A stretch of DNA of 64,000 nucleotides from Bdellovibrio reynosensis (GCF_022814725.1 NZ_CP093442.1:992001-1056000), one strand, 5' to 3'. Positions 8,859 to 17,324 are shown, numbered from the stretch's first letter. Translations and numbers: made by a program. The notes: a model not told the origin generated them from the letters alone.

Positions 8859-9768
8859 TTAACACTTCACCCCTAGTGCGCCTAAAGAATTTGAACGCAT
8901 AGACACTACCAAATAAAAAAACAACACCCAAGCTAATAATGCGGGATAACAGAAGAATAGAGTAATGAGACTCAGAAGGCACATTAATTAACTTGAGTCC
9001 AAAAACAAGAGACGCATCAAATGTTCCAAGTGAAGCGGGCAACACTTTAAAGAAGAACGAAAAGTCGGTTAGAGAAGCTACAAATGTGGATCCAATGATA
9101 CTACTCGAAGAAAGTTGTGCGATCGTAAAGTAAACGAACAACACATAAACAACACCCTGCGCCAGGGTCCAATACAATAACTTTCTCATATTTTCATTCC
9201 GAGCACTAAAGTTCAAGCCATCAAAAACAATATCGAGCTTTTTGATCGGAATCAATTTGGGCAAATTTATTAAACGAGAAAGTACAAGGTAAACAGGCCA
9301 TCCCAAAATAAAAGTTAAGAAAATCACCATGAATACGGAGCGACCTGGAATCTCACCAAGAAGCAAAAGACTCACTACGCCCAAAATCGAAAAAACGTAA
9401 ATTTCCAAAGCATAAAGAGTAATAAGGACTGAAGTGAAGTTTGACCAATCAAAGCCATGTTTCTTTTTTAAATAGACAGCTCTTGCGCCTAATCCCGATA
9501 CCGGAATGAATGTATTAAAATAAAGAGTCAATACTTGAAGCGAAAAACATTCTTCCAGAGCAAGATCTAACCCTTTAGTACGTAGTGAAAACTGAAGAAT
9601 CTTTGCCTGCGTAAAAATATAGATTAAATAAACAGAGCACAGGGCGAGGGTGCTTTTTAAACCTACAAGTTTTAATGCATTAAATTCCCCTGTCCAGTCC
9701 CTACTTATACAGAACCAGGCAAGTCCGCAAATTAATAAAATACATAGGATCGGCTTAATATACTTCAA
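8851..9768 (-). CDS. UPF0104/AglD-like (LPG synthase TM-type) membrane protein
   Basis: A predicted 305-aa integral membrane protein with about eight hydrophobic segments, related to the flippase-like domain of lysyl-phosphatidylglycerol synthases and archaeal AglD. The segments FNTFIPVSGLGARAVYL and PASLGTFDASLVFG are the two conserved P-G containing motifs. I place the start at a TTG at 9768 because a strong GGAGG lies nine bases upstream, inside the end of hisF2, and the protein then begins directly with a membrane helix; ATG codons at 9798 and 9849 would overlap hisF2 and lack a good ribosome-binding site. It sits between hisF2 and wbpG in the operon. Function unknown; possibly transport of a lipid-linked intermediate. 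Confidence 0.7.
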   Translation of the reverse strand: MKYIKPILCILLICGLAWFCISRDWTGEFNALKLVGLKSTLALCSVYLIYIFTQAKILQFSLRTKGLDLALEECFSLQVLTLYFNTFIPVSGLGARAVYLKKKHGFDWSNFTSVLITLYALEIYVFSILGVVSLLLLGEIPGRSVFMVIFLTFILGWPVYLVLSRLINLPKLIPIKKLDIVFDGLNFSARNENMRKLLYWTLAQGVVYVLFVYFTIAQLSSSSIIGSTFVASLTDFSFFFKVLPASLGTFDASLVFGLKLINVPSESHYSILLLSRIISLGVVFLFGSVYAFKFFRRTRGEVLNG

Positions 9769-9769
9769 A

Positions 9770-10531
9770 CTAATTACCCTCCACAGATGCCAGTTCATCT
9801 TCGGTTGGATAGGAAATAAGAACAGCCTTTCTCGGGCCATGAAAAACAAAAAAACTTCCAGCTGCTACAGCATGGGCGCCAGCCTTCAAAGCCTCCGACA
9901 TATTTTGAATGCTGCCACAGCCTCCATTTGCAATAACAGGAATTTTTAAATCCACTGCGACTTTTGCAAGGACTGGAAGATCATAACCTTCACCAATCCC
10001 TTCATGCTCAATTGAAGTCAAAATAACTTCGCCTGCGCCGGCATTCTCAACGTTTTTTAAATGGGTCTGAAGATCAACCTTTTCTTTTTTGCTAGCGCTA
10101 TGACTAAAGAGCTCTAACTTACCCAGCCAGTTCTTTTTATAATCTAGGGAAACCACTATGGCCTGACTGCCAAACTTTGCTGCCGCCGACTCAATCAGAG
10201 CATAATCATATGAAGCTGAATTAATGATGACCTTTTCTGCACCACAGGAAAGCAAGGACTCAATATCTGAAACGGTTTTGATACCGCCGCCTACAGAAAA
10301 TGGCATCAAGCATTCCTCTGAAAACTGGGAAACCAATTTATTGGAAATCACTCTACCTTCACTTGTCGCATCAATATCGACAAGACAAAGTTCATCTACT
10401 TGTTTCTCATTAAAAATGCGAATGGCATTAAAAGGATCGCCGACGTACCTACGGTCTTTGAATTTAGCTCCTTTATAGAGGCCTTTATTTCCGCGAATCA
10501 GTAGGGTTGGAATTACACGTGTGAAGATCAT
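9770..10531 (-). CDS. hisF2: HisF2/WbuZ-type ammonia-channel subunit for sugar amidation
   Basis: A 253-aa TIM-barrel protein of the HisF family, of the WbuZ branch that partners sugar amidotransferases rather than histidine biosynthesis. In true HisF the first strand reads PCLDV with catalytic Asp11; here it reads PTLLI, so that aspartate is lost, while the equivalent of Asp130 remains in VVSLDYKK. The phosphate-binding glycines (VGGGIK near 80 and ANGGCG near 200) are retained. It overlaps hisH2 by four bases (ATGA). The inferred role is to pass ammonia from the HisH2 glutaminase to the WbpG enzyme encoded two genes downstream. Confidence 0.88.
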   Translation of the reverse strand: MIFTRVIPTLLIRGNKGLYKGAKFKDRRYVGDPFNAIRIFNEKQVDELCLVDIDATSEGRVISNKLVSQFSEECLMPFSVGGGIKTVSDIESLLSCGAEKVIINSASYDYALIESAAAKFGSQAIVVSLDYKKNWLGKLELFSHSASKKEKVDLQTHLKNVENAGAGEVILTSIEHEGIGEGYDLPVLAKVAVDLKIPVIANGGCGSIQNMSEALKAGAHAVAAGSFFVFHGPRKAVLISYPTEDELASVEGN

Positions 10532-11133
10532 TTCATCTCCCAGAAAGCCTTCATCAATTTCATTCCGAACACGTGACTTTTTTCCGGATGAAACTGAACG
10601 CCATAAACGTTGCCCGTTTGCACAGCGCTAGTGAACTCTATTCCATAATTGGTTGTCCCAAGAATATTCTGAGCATCAGTAGGAACACAAAAATAAGAAT
10701 GAGTGAAATAGAATTTATTATTAGAAACACTCTCTTCATCCATGAGCTTTGAGGACTTAAAATTAACCCTATTGAATCCAACATGAGGAACTTTCAACTT
10801 AGGCGGAAGATTGAATTTCTTCACTTCCCCCGAAATGATCCCTAGGCCTTCGGCATCACCCTCTTCGCTTCTGTCAAATAAAAGCTGCATCCCCAGGCAT
10901 ATTCCCAGAAGAGGTTTTCCTTCTTTTACGTATTCGCGAATAAGACCATCGCCATTGCGAGATTTAAGTTCTTTCATGGCGCTGGCAAAATGACCGACCC
11001 CAGGCAAAATCAACTTCTGTACATTTTTAAGATCCGCCAAATCTTTCACAAGAATTGTACTACCGCCTACTTTTCGGATGATATTGTCGATGGATCTTAT
11101 ATTTCCTACGCCATAATCTAGAATGCCGATCAT
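10528..11133 (-). CDS. hisH2: HisH2/WbuY-type glutamine amidotransferase subunit
   Basis: A 201-aa class I glutamine amidotransferase of the HisH family. It opens with GILDYGVGNIRSI, has the nucleophile elbow GICLGMQLLF (Cys near residue 82) and ends with the catalytic His-Glu in GVQFHPEKSH. I chose the ATG at 11133, which has AAGGAA just upstream; the frame stays open 57 bases further but that extension is unlike the family. It is the first gene of the minus-strand run hisH2, hisF2, UPF0104-like, wbpG, GT2, wzx. No other his genes are nearby, which supports a sugar-amidation role rather than histidine synthesis. Confidence 0.88.
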   Translation of the reverse strand: MIGILDYGVGNIRSIDNIIRKVGGSTILVKDLADLKNVQKLILPGVGHFASAMKELKSRNGDGLIREYVKEGKPLLGICLGMQLLFDRSEEGDAEGLGIISGEVKKFNLPPKLKVPHVGFNRVNFKSSKLMDEESVSNNKFYFTHSYFCVPTDAQNILGTTNYGIEFTSAVQTGNVYGVQFHPEKSHVFGMKLMKAFWEMK

Positions 11134-11249
11134 TGAGTTCCTTCCAAACAAGGCACAAATCTTCCAGTTGTTAGCGCATTTTTCCAGCAATTTTATTCTT
11201 ACAATGCGTCAATCTGGTATGAGTCTCTTTCTTATGATAACGATATTAA

Positions 11250-13634
11250 ATGTTATTTTTGTACCTCATATTTATACTAATTTTGCCTCTTGCATTTACG
11301 TTAGGTTTTTTCAAAACCTACTATAAAAAAAATTTAGTAGCTCTGTATCTCAGCCTACTTTGTGCACCAATTGTAAGCGCTCTTACGCTAAATATTCTGT
11401 TTAGCTTTCTTCCCGGCAGGATAAACCACTTTTATATAAGTATTTATGCAGCAATATACACCTTTTTTTACTGGAAGTTCCGAACTGAAATTAATCTAGC
11501 TCGTATTTTTATAATCAGAGCCACAAAACTTATTTGGCGAAAAAAACGAAAGACCTTTAGCCTTATTGCTACCGCAGCAATTGTTTACTTTACAATTTTA
11601 GCTATTATCGCGCTCAAAACACCGTTTTACGAAAATGATGGTCTTGAGTATGCAATCTCCGCACGTCAAATTTACAAAGAAAAAACTACCGAAAATTACC
11701 CTTTCATTGATTCTGAAAAAACGAATGGCTACTACGGCCCATGGAGTCATCCACCAGCATACCCGCTACTAATAACCTTCGACTTCCTTTTATCCAAAGA
11801 TGTTTATTCAAATAACTTCCGCATAATTTCAGTATATTTTTTGGCGACTTTAGCAATTTTCAATTTACTTTTCTTCCGAAAAAATAGCGTAGGTCTATTA
11901 AATTTCTTTCTGATGAGCACTACTGGCCTACTAATGCTTAAAGGAATTTCGGGACATATTGAACTTTTAAGAATCGTGGGTTTCTGTCTTCCTATAATGA
12001 ATTTTTTCTTCGATAGAACTTTCCTCAGAAACCCAAAATCTATACTCATTAATGGCATTATTAGCGGTCTTGCGCTATATACCCATTCACTGTCTTTAAT
12101 CGCGCCGACCCTGGTGGCTGTTTATTACTTAACAGTCGGCGAAAGGGGTTGGCGCTCTAAAATAAATAGAGCATGGGCTTTAATTATCACGAGTTCCATC
12201 GCACTGATTCCGATTACGCCCCAGTTAATAGCTAATCTCAAAAAGTTTAGGCTTCCAGTTGCAGACATTGGAGCGGTACCAATCTATAAAGTTTCTTCGC
12301 TAAATTATACATTTTACTTTGAATATATGAGGGGAATATTTTCAAGTTTCGACAAAGGAGTAAGTCTATTTCGAGGCTTCCTGAATTTTAATTTTTTTAG
12401 TCTCAGTCACTGGCTAAGTCTTTTTGTTTTATTTTTCATGTGGAAGTTTAAAATCAAGTTTAGATCAAAATTTCTTGAGATAGTTGTTATTTTTTATCTC
12501 ATAGTTCTTGGCTTTACCTTACTGGGCTCCAATAGCTTTATCAAAAATGATCGGTACATTTTCACGATTGTTCCTTTGTTATTTTTTTCCACGAGCGAAT
12601 TCTTCGATAAGCTCGAACGAAACCAACTTAAGAAACTTCATTATTTTATAATTTTTGGAATCTTCTTCAATCTGTGGTACCTGGAAAAACAGGTTAACTA
12701 TCACCTTTGGAGATATCCATCCGTATTTCAACATCACAGCAACAACATAGAGAGAATAAAAGATTCAACGATAGGCTCACATGAAATTATCAATTATATT
12801 TCGAGAAATATTCCCGTAAGCACTAAATTGCTATCTTTTCGCCAGGGTGATTTCGCTTATTACTCACCCCACTTTGTCTTCAGCCACCTTGACCATAAAC
12901 TACTTCAAGTGTTCACATCAAGCTCAACCGAAAAAGCATTGGCTCTCTTAAAAGAAAAAGGAATCGAATATCTGATCACTCCCTATTATCCCGAACCAGC
13001 TATTTATAACTCAATAATAGAGAAGATTACGTCAGATCCAAGATTATCAGAAATCACTTTTCAAAGTGGTGGATACACTCTATACCACATTCATACGCGG
13101 GACATTAAGACACATTTAATAAAGTATTATAATATTGATGATAAAACTAAGTTTTGGACATCCAAAAATGATACTGATTTCTTTCGCCTAAAAAAAGGTA
13201 TAGTGAAAATGATCAGGCCTCATTACGTAAAAAAAATGCAGCAATCACCGGAAACCAATCCCATCACGAGTGAGGCAGATAATATCTTTAATAAATCCAC
13301 TAGGCGATACACTAGAACTGTACTTGGTGCTGACTCCCCTAGTACTTTTGAGCAAAAAGACTATATTAACGTTGATGCCACCGGTGAATATCTTGTAAAA
13401 ATTTATTTTGATGGATTTGGACAACTAGCACCCCTTATTTATGAATATGCTTCGACCGAAATCGTCAGTCGTGAAATTATGTCTTCTAGTATTTTTTCAC
13501 CAGGGATCAATCATAACATCACTGGGCGTTTTATCATTTCACCTAATATTAAAAGAATTCGCGTGGGAATTCAGAGCGCTTTTCCTGCAAAGATAAATAT
13601 TCGAAAAATTGAGTTGGTGAGAATTAAACTCTAA
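11250..13634 (+). CDS. Large membrane protein, GT-C glycosyltransferase-like
   Basis: A 794-aa protein with about 12 hydrophobic segments in the first 490 residues followed by a soluble, presumably periplasmic, C-terminal region. The first large loop contains ENDGLEYAISARQI near residues 130-143, an acidic motif followed by Tyr in the position where GT-C enzymes (PMT, ArnT, oligosaccharyltransferase types) carry their catalytic acidic residue. Such proteins transfer sugars from polyprenyl-phosphate donors at the periplasmic face. It is a lone plus-strand gene between hisH2 and the convergent MBOAT gene, and is markedly A+T-rich. The start has no clear ribosome-binding site. The assignment rests on topology and the loop motif only. 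Confidence 0.6.
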   Translation: MLFLYLIFILILPLAFTLGFFKTYYKKNLVALYLSLLCAPIVSALTLNILFSFLPGRINHFYISIYAAIYTFFYWKFRTEINLARIFIIRATKLIWRKKRKTFSLIATAAIVYFTILAIIALKTPFYENDGLEYAISARQIYKEKTTENYPFIDSEKTNGYYGPWSHPPAYPLLITFDFLLSKDVYSNNFRIISVYFLATLAIFNLLFFRKNSVGLLNFFLMSTTGLLMLKGISGHIELLRIVGFCLPIMNFFFDRTFLRNPKSILINGIISGLALYTHSLSLIAPTLVAVYYLTVGERGWRSKINRAWALIITSSIALIPITPQLIANLKKFRLPVADIGAVPIYKVSSLNYTFYFEYMRGIFSSFDKGVSLFRGFLNFNFFSLSHWLSLFVLFFMWKFKIKFRSKFLEIVVIFYLIVLGFTLLGSNSFIKNDRYIFTIVPLLFFSTSEFFDKLERNQLKKLHYFIIFGIFFNLWYLEKQVNYHLWRYPSVFQHHSNNIERIKDSTIGSHEIINYISRNIPVSTKLLSFRQGDFAYYSPHFVFSHLDHKLLQVFTSSSTEKALALLKEKGIEYLITPYYPEPAIYNSIIEKITSDPRLSEITFQSGGYTLYHIHTRDIKTHLIKYYNIDDKTKFWTSKNDTDFFRLKKGIVKMIRPHYVKKMQQSPETNPITSEADNIFNKSTRRYTRTVLGADSPSTFEQKDYINVDATGEYLVKIYFDGFGQLAPLIYEYASTEIVSREIMSSSIFSPGINHNITGRFIISPNIKRIRVGIQSAFPAKINIRKIELVRIKL

Positions 13635-13653
13635 GTCTATACTTAGATGAATA

Positions 13654-14799
13654 TCAAATAACATTTTTAATGTTAGTAAAGAGCGAAGCAATAAGGTTTC
13701 TCAGAAATCGGTCGCTAGACATTGAATTTAATGACCAAGATATACCATAAATAAAAATAATAAAAATTTGTGTAACGGCCCATCCCAACATCTTAACAGA
13801 AAAATTATTTTTTCTTTTCAGGCTTCTACTGAAACTTCGCTTTGAATACTCGCTATATATTATTAAGGCGATCGCGTGACTCAATCCCCAAAAAATCCAC
13901 CCTGCACGGAAACCATGCCAAAGACCCATAAAAGACATCGATGCTAGAATACTGAGGTATGGTTTTTTGGTTTTGCCAAAAAACGGATAATATACGTTCT
14001 GAGTGCACCAGTTTGAAACTGTTATATGCCATCTTCCCCAGAAATCACTGATGTTGGTGGCCTTCCAAGGTGAGTTTAAATTCTCAGGTAATTTATATCC
14101 AGTCAGACTAGATAATGAGATTACGATGTCCGCATAGGCTTTTAAATCAAGATACGCAATCATATATGCCATTAGGCCAAGCATAAAGTAAGAAGGATCT
14201 TTTCCAAGAACAGGTTGCCAAAGCCCTTTTAACAATTGGTCAACAACGATGACCTTTAGAAAAATACCAAAACCGAGCCTCAAAAAATTTAGAGTATAGT
14301 CATATTGAGGATAAGGTTGAGTGACTATATCAGCAAAAGCCTTTCGGGTAATCAGAGGACCGGCAAAGAAAAGAGGTGGATAAGTATAAAACATCACCCA
14401 CTCTAAAACATCAAACCTTTTTTGCTTGGTCCGCAACATGAAAAAATAGCTTTCAATAAATTTAAAACATATAAAACTTAAACCCGGTAAAACGAATATA
14501 TTTTTTGTCAAACCAGAAGTCTCATAAAACCTAAGAACCAGAAAGATCACCAAAAAGAGAAGCAATAAACCAAAACTATACTTTTTTGAATTAGACTGAA
14601 CTGAGTGGTTAAGCCCAAACCAATTGGCCACTATAAATAAAATCACCACACATAGTAAAATTGGGGACACAGTGTAAACGAATAAAGGGCCAATTACGAA
14701 AAAAATATATTTGCGATAAAAGGTTATGCCTGGAGCAACTGACAAAAAAACAGAAAATAAAAAATATAACCCAATGTAGAAATAAAAATCATAATTCAC
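13654..14799 (-). CDS. MBOAT-family membrane O-acyltransferase (DltB-like)
   Basis: A 381-aa polytopic membrane protein of the DltB/AlgI/PatA MBOAT group. The family core is visible: SDFWGRWHITVSNW with His258, and FMGLWHGFRAGW with the likely catalytic His295, plus about ten hydrophobic segments. Known DltB takes an acyl group from a carrier protein in the cytoplasm and delivers it across the membrane. Some MBOATs end in an F-x-Y-x-x-F acyl-shuttle motif; this one ends in KNVI and lacks it, while a separate microprotein in the operon has it. It overlaps the DltD-like gene by 11 bases and is the last gene of the wbpB-to-MBOAT run. The acyl group is inferred to be sulfolactate from the comA and comB homologues upstream. 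Confidence 0.88.
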   Translation of the reverse strand: MNYDFYFYIGLYFLFSVFLSVAPGITFYRKYIFFVIGPLFVYTVSPILLCVVILFIVANWFGLNHSVQSNSKKYSFGLLLLFLVIFLVLRFYETSGLTKNIFVLPGLSFICFKFIESYFFMLRTKQKRFDVLEWVMFYTYPPLFFAGPLITRKAFADIVTQPYPQYDYTLNFLRLGFGIFLKVIVVDQLLKGLWQPVLGKDPSYFMLGLMAYMIAYLDLKAYADIVISLSSLTGYKLPENLNSPWKATNISDFWGRWHITVSNWCTQNVYYPFFGKTKKPYLSILASMSFMGLWHGFRAGWIFWGLSHAIALIIYSEYSKRSFSRSLKRKNNFSVKMLGWAVTQIFIIFIYGISWSLNSMSSDRFLRNLIASLFTNIKNVI

Positions 14800-15790
14800 T
14801 TGGGGTCCTCAGCTGCTGTATTAAAAAATTCTCAATGATAAACTGATATTTCGCGCGTCCGTCTTTATTTAAGTGTAAAAGGTCGTAAAAATCTGAGCCC
14901 TCAAGCTTGATATTCACATCTTTTATGTAGTTTGTGTAGACTACATTTAACCCTGTCGAAATATTTGCAATCTCAGTGGTATAATCTTGGTAAACTTTGT
15001 TCTGGTCGTTTGCTAATATAGGATTTGTCGGCATTTCGACAAAAAACAATTTTATTTTTTTACTCTCTGCACAGTCAACAATTTCCTTAAGGTAGGAATT
15101 GTTTAGCAACTCAGTATCATTAGTTCTATCAAGCCAAAGTCTTTCAACTTGATTCGCTTCAAACTTTATTTCATGTGCGGATTTTTTTACTTCAGTTTCA
15201 TAAGCATACTCAGGATTTAAATTAAGAACTGACTTATGCCCGGTAGTCAAATCACTCTTGAAAATCTCAAACTTTTTACGTAACTGTTCAGAGAATAGAA
15301 ACAAATCAAACATGCGAAATGAAAATATATTTCTTCCCCTAATTCCATAATAATCTCTAATAGGAGGTTTTGAGTTAGCAACGGCTAAGATTTTTTCTCT
15401 ATCTGAGGTTATTCGAGAAATATTAACACCTAATAAGATTGCCTGGTAATTTTGATGCGCATAGATTGTATGACAAAGATTAAGGCTATCCAGCAAACTT
15501 TGGCTACTAAACGAAGCTTTAACCATTTTATAGGCTGAGGCCAACTCCGGATTCATGAATTCGTCCAACAAGCCTTCCCTGAAAGAAGATGCACCAATGA
15601 ATACAATGGCTGGCTTCGAATTAACCTCACGTATTTTAATAGCTGCAAGAGCTATATCGTCAAATGATCCAGCAAGAATCAAATGCCTATTTAGGCGAAA
15701 GGGAGTTAAAACTTGCCCGACCGTAAAAAGCAGAAAAGTTATTAATCCGGCACCGATTATGAAAAAAAATCTTCTATAGTTAAGTCCCAT
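14789..15790 (-). CDS. DltD-like SGNH-fold acyl transferase, membrane-anchored
   Basis: A 333-aa protein with one N-terminal transmembrane helix (residues 7-30) and a predicted periplasmic SGNH/GDSL-like domain. The nucleophile block is FIGASSF near residues 64-70 (Ser68 or Ser69), and the C-terminal DLLHL (Asp303, His306) supplies the remaining triad residues, the layout seen in DltD. DltD accepts the acyl group from the Tyr of the DltX shuttle motif and places it on the envelope polymer; the same role is inferred here. It overlaps the carrier-protein gene by 11 bases upstream and the MBOAT gene by 11 downstream, so expression should be tightly coupled. Overall similarity to textbook DltD is low; the assignment rests on motifs and context. 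Confidence 0.78.
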   Translation of the reverse strand: MGLNYRRFFFIIGAGLITFLLFTVGQVLTPFRLNRHLILAGSFDDIALAAIKIREVNSKPAIVFIGASSFREGLLDEFMNPELASAYKMVKASFSSQSLLDSLNLCHTIYAHQNYQAILLGVNISRITSDREKILAVANSKPPIRDYYGIRGRNIFSFRMFDLFLFSEQLRKKFEIFKSDLTTGHKSVLNLNPEYAYETEVKKSAHEIKFEANQVERLWLDRTNDTELLNNSYLKEIVDCAESKKIKLFFVEMPTNPILANDQNKVYQDYTTEIANISTGLNVVYTNYIKDVNIKLEGSDFYDLLHLNKDGRAKYQFIIENFLIQQLRTPSEL

Positions 15791-16028
15791 TTATTTTTTC
15801 AGAAATATACTGCTCGAGATTTTCTACTGTATCGAAGTTATCGAACACCATCTCGAAAGGCTCTACTTGAATACTCCATTTTTTTTCAATCATTAAAATA
15901 AGTTCAGTAAAGGCTAAAGAGTCTAGCAGATGGTCTTTAAATAATGACGTGTTCTCATCAATATTTTGACCTTCGTTTGCCATACGTTCCATAATAAAAT
16001 GAAATAAAGTTATCTTAATGTCAGACAT
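15780..16028 (-). CDS. Acyl/peptidyl carrier protein (DltC-like)
   Basis: An 82-aa acidic four-helix carrier protein. The phosphopantetheine attachment site is DSLAF with Ser37 and the helix II pattern TELILMIEKKW follows, as in DltC-type proteins. It is expected to hold an acyl group as a thioester after activation by the adenylating enzyme encoded at 18006-19418 and to present it to the MBOAT. Its ATG shares one base with the TAA stop of the DltX-like microprotein (TAATG). A phosphopantetheinyl transferase is not in the window. Confidence 0.87.
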   Translation of the reverse strand: MSDIKITLFHFIMERMANEGQNIDENTSLFKDHLLDSLAFTELILMIEKKWSIQVEPFEMVFDNFDTVENLEQYISEKINGT

Positions 16029-16147
16029 TAAAACCCCATGTACCGAAAGGTTGTAAAATTAGAGGAAAAAGCAAACGCTAGAATAACTAAAGTTAAAGTT
16101 AAAGTTGCGACTAAAAGCTTCATCAGATCCTTAAAGACTATTTTCAT
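16028..16147 (-). CDS. DltX-like acyl-shuttle microprotein (39 aa)
   Basis: A 39-codon gene in the gap between the VOC gene and the carrier-protein gene. After a short basic N-terminus (MKIVFKDLMK) comes one hydrophobic helix of about 17 residues (LLVATLTLTLVILAFAF), a brief polar linker and the C-terminus FRYMGF. This fits DltX: a single-pass microprotein whose last six residues, F-x-Y-x-x-F, carry a tyrosine that the MBOAT acylates and DltD then unloads. The stop overlaps the carrier-protein ATG by one base, and the start lies 11 bases after the VOC stop. The topology (C-terminus outside, basic residues inside) agrees with the positive-inside rule. The ribosome-binding site is weak, so translational coupling to the VOC gene is likely. 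Confidence 0.82.
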   Translation of the reverse strand: MKIVFKDLMKLLVATLTLTLVILAFAFSSNFTTFRYMGF

Positions 16148-16158
16148 TCATCGCTCGC

Positions 16159-16566
16159 TTAATAAATAAAGCTGTTGTCTTTATAATGTTTAAATTCCAA
16201 TAAATTGTTGCTGGGATCCAGAATAACAAAGGTATTATGAACCTCTGGTAAATTTTTAAATCGCTCATTCATTTCCATGTAAAACTTTACGTCATTAGAT
16301 TTTAAATGTGCATGAAACGCTTCATAATCAAGCTGATCAACAAAGGTAAAGCCGATGTGAAAGGGATATAGTGACGTCGGATAATTTCGGAACGAATCAT
16401 CTAAATGACACACTACTTGATGTCCAAAAAAATTGAAAGTTACCCTGTCCTCATATCTTCTCGCTACCACCGCGCCTAACTTAGTGGAATAAAATGAATG
16501 TGCTTCATCTAAATTATTACAGGGGATTGCAATATGAATGATTCCCTTCATATTCTTTAATTCCAT
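16159..16566 (-). CDS. VOC-superfamily metalloenzyme (glyoxalase/dioxygenase fold)
   Basis: A 135-aa single-domain vicinal-oxygen-chelate protein made of two beta-alpha-beta-beta-beta units. Plausible metal ligands are His11 (IIHIAIP), His70 (YPFHIGF) and Glu124 (NLLEFKHY), the His/His/Glu set of this superfamily. It overlaps comA by 10 bases and precedes the DltX-like gene, so it belongs to the sulfolactate-acyl operon. Reactions in this family include isomerisation, epimerisation, glyoxalase chemistry and dioxygenation; none can be chosen from sequence. A second ATG at 16551 is an alternative start and would avoid overlap with comA. Confidence 0.75.
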   Translation of the reverse strand: MELKNMKGIIHIAIPCNNLDEAHSFYSTKLGAVVARRYEDRVTFNFFGHQVVCHLDDSFRNYPTSLYPFHIGFTFVDQLDYEAFHAHLKSNDVKFYMEMNERFKNLPEVHNTFVILDPSNNLLEFKHYKDNSFIY

Positions 16567-17324
16567 TCAAGTAAATCCATTGTGTCTGATCTTATACCTC
16601 TTCTTAATGTCTCTACGCCAACTACATCGTGGAATTGAATATTTGCGAGGTTAACAGTCTTACCGACTCTTTTGATAAAAAATGTTTGCAGTGTTTTAGT
16701 GGGTGCCTCGAATATAAGCTTGTTGGTTGGGATTCCAGCGTCCAATATTTCTTCAATCAATCCGAATCTCAGCTCGCCATTGGGACGACAGATTCCAGAA
16801 TTTCCAGCTTCGCGAGCTTCAGTTATTACAAAATCGCTCCCAGCCGAAAGCTCCGAGTTTATCTGTTCCACCCATAACTTAGGATGCATCATTTGCGATT
16901 CTTCTTGCCCCTTAAGCCCTACTTCGGACAAAACTGTGAATTGTTTTGCAGCAAGTTCGATAGCCTTTAATTTAACGTCATGAGGAATTTTGTATGTTCC
17001 ATCTGATACCTCAATATGTTTTAGCCCCATGTCTGCACACCACTTAAAGTATTGCTCAACTGCATCCATCTTCCAGGCAACCTCAAACAAAGATCCACCA
17101 AAAGAAAAGTCGATACCATGTTCGATGAGAATCTGAATTTTAAGCTTTATATCTTTAGTAACTAAACTTGTACCCCATCCAAATTTAACAAAATCAACGT
17201 GATCGGAGAATGACGATACGTAATCACGAAACAATCCTATTGGTAAACCTGAATCAATAACGCAGGTTTTACCAGTTCGATTTTTCTTCTCATGGGGACG
17301 TGATTTAACTTTAAGCGGAAACAT
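16557..17324 (-). CDS. comA: Phosphosulfolactate synthase (ComA-like)
   Basis: A 255-aa TIM-barrel enzyme of the ComA family, which adds sulfite to phosphoenolpyruvate to give (R)-2-phospho-3-sulfolactate, known from methanogen coenzyme M synthesis and from Bacillus YitD. The match is strong along the length: DFVKFGWGTS near residue 43, FGGSLFEVA near 75, EVSDGTYKIP near 100, TEAREAGNSG near 158, IFEAPTK near 200, NLANI and ETLRRGIRSDT near the end. It overlaps comB by 14 bases and the VOC gene by 10. The lone surface-glycan and dlt-like setting is unusual; there is no sulfolactate dehydrogenase or sulfopyruvate decarboxylase gene in the window, so coenzyme M is not the likely product. Confidence 0.9.
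   Translation of the reverse strand: MFPLKVKSRPHEKKNRTGKTCVIDSGLPIGLFRDYVSSFSDHVDFVKFGWGTSLVTKDIKLKIQILIEHGIDFSFGGSLFEVAWKMDAVEQYFKWCADMGLKHIEVSDGTYKIPHDVKLKAIELAAKQFTVLSEVGLKGQEESQMMHPKLWVEQINSELSAGSDFVITEAREAGNSGICRPNGELRFGLIEEILDAGIPTNKLIFEAPTKTLQTFFIKRVGKTVNLANIQFHDVVGVETLRRGIRSDTMDLLEWN

Noticed and set aside
9770-11133. hisF and hisH as part of histidine biosynthesis
   Set aside because: No other his genes are near, HisF lacks Asp11, and the pair sits with wbpG in a glycan locus, so the sugar-amidation branch fits better.
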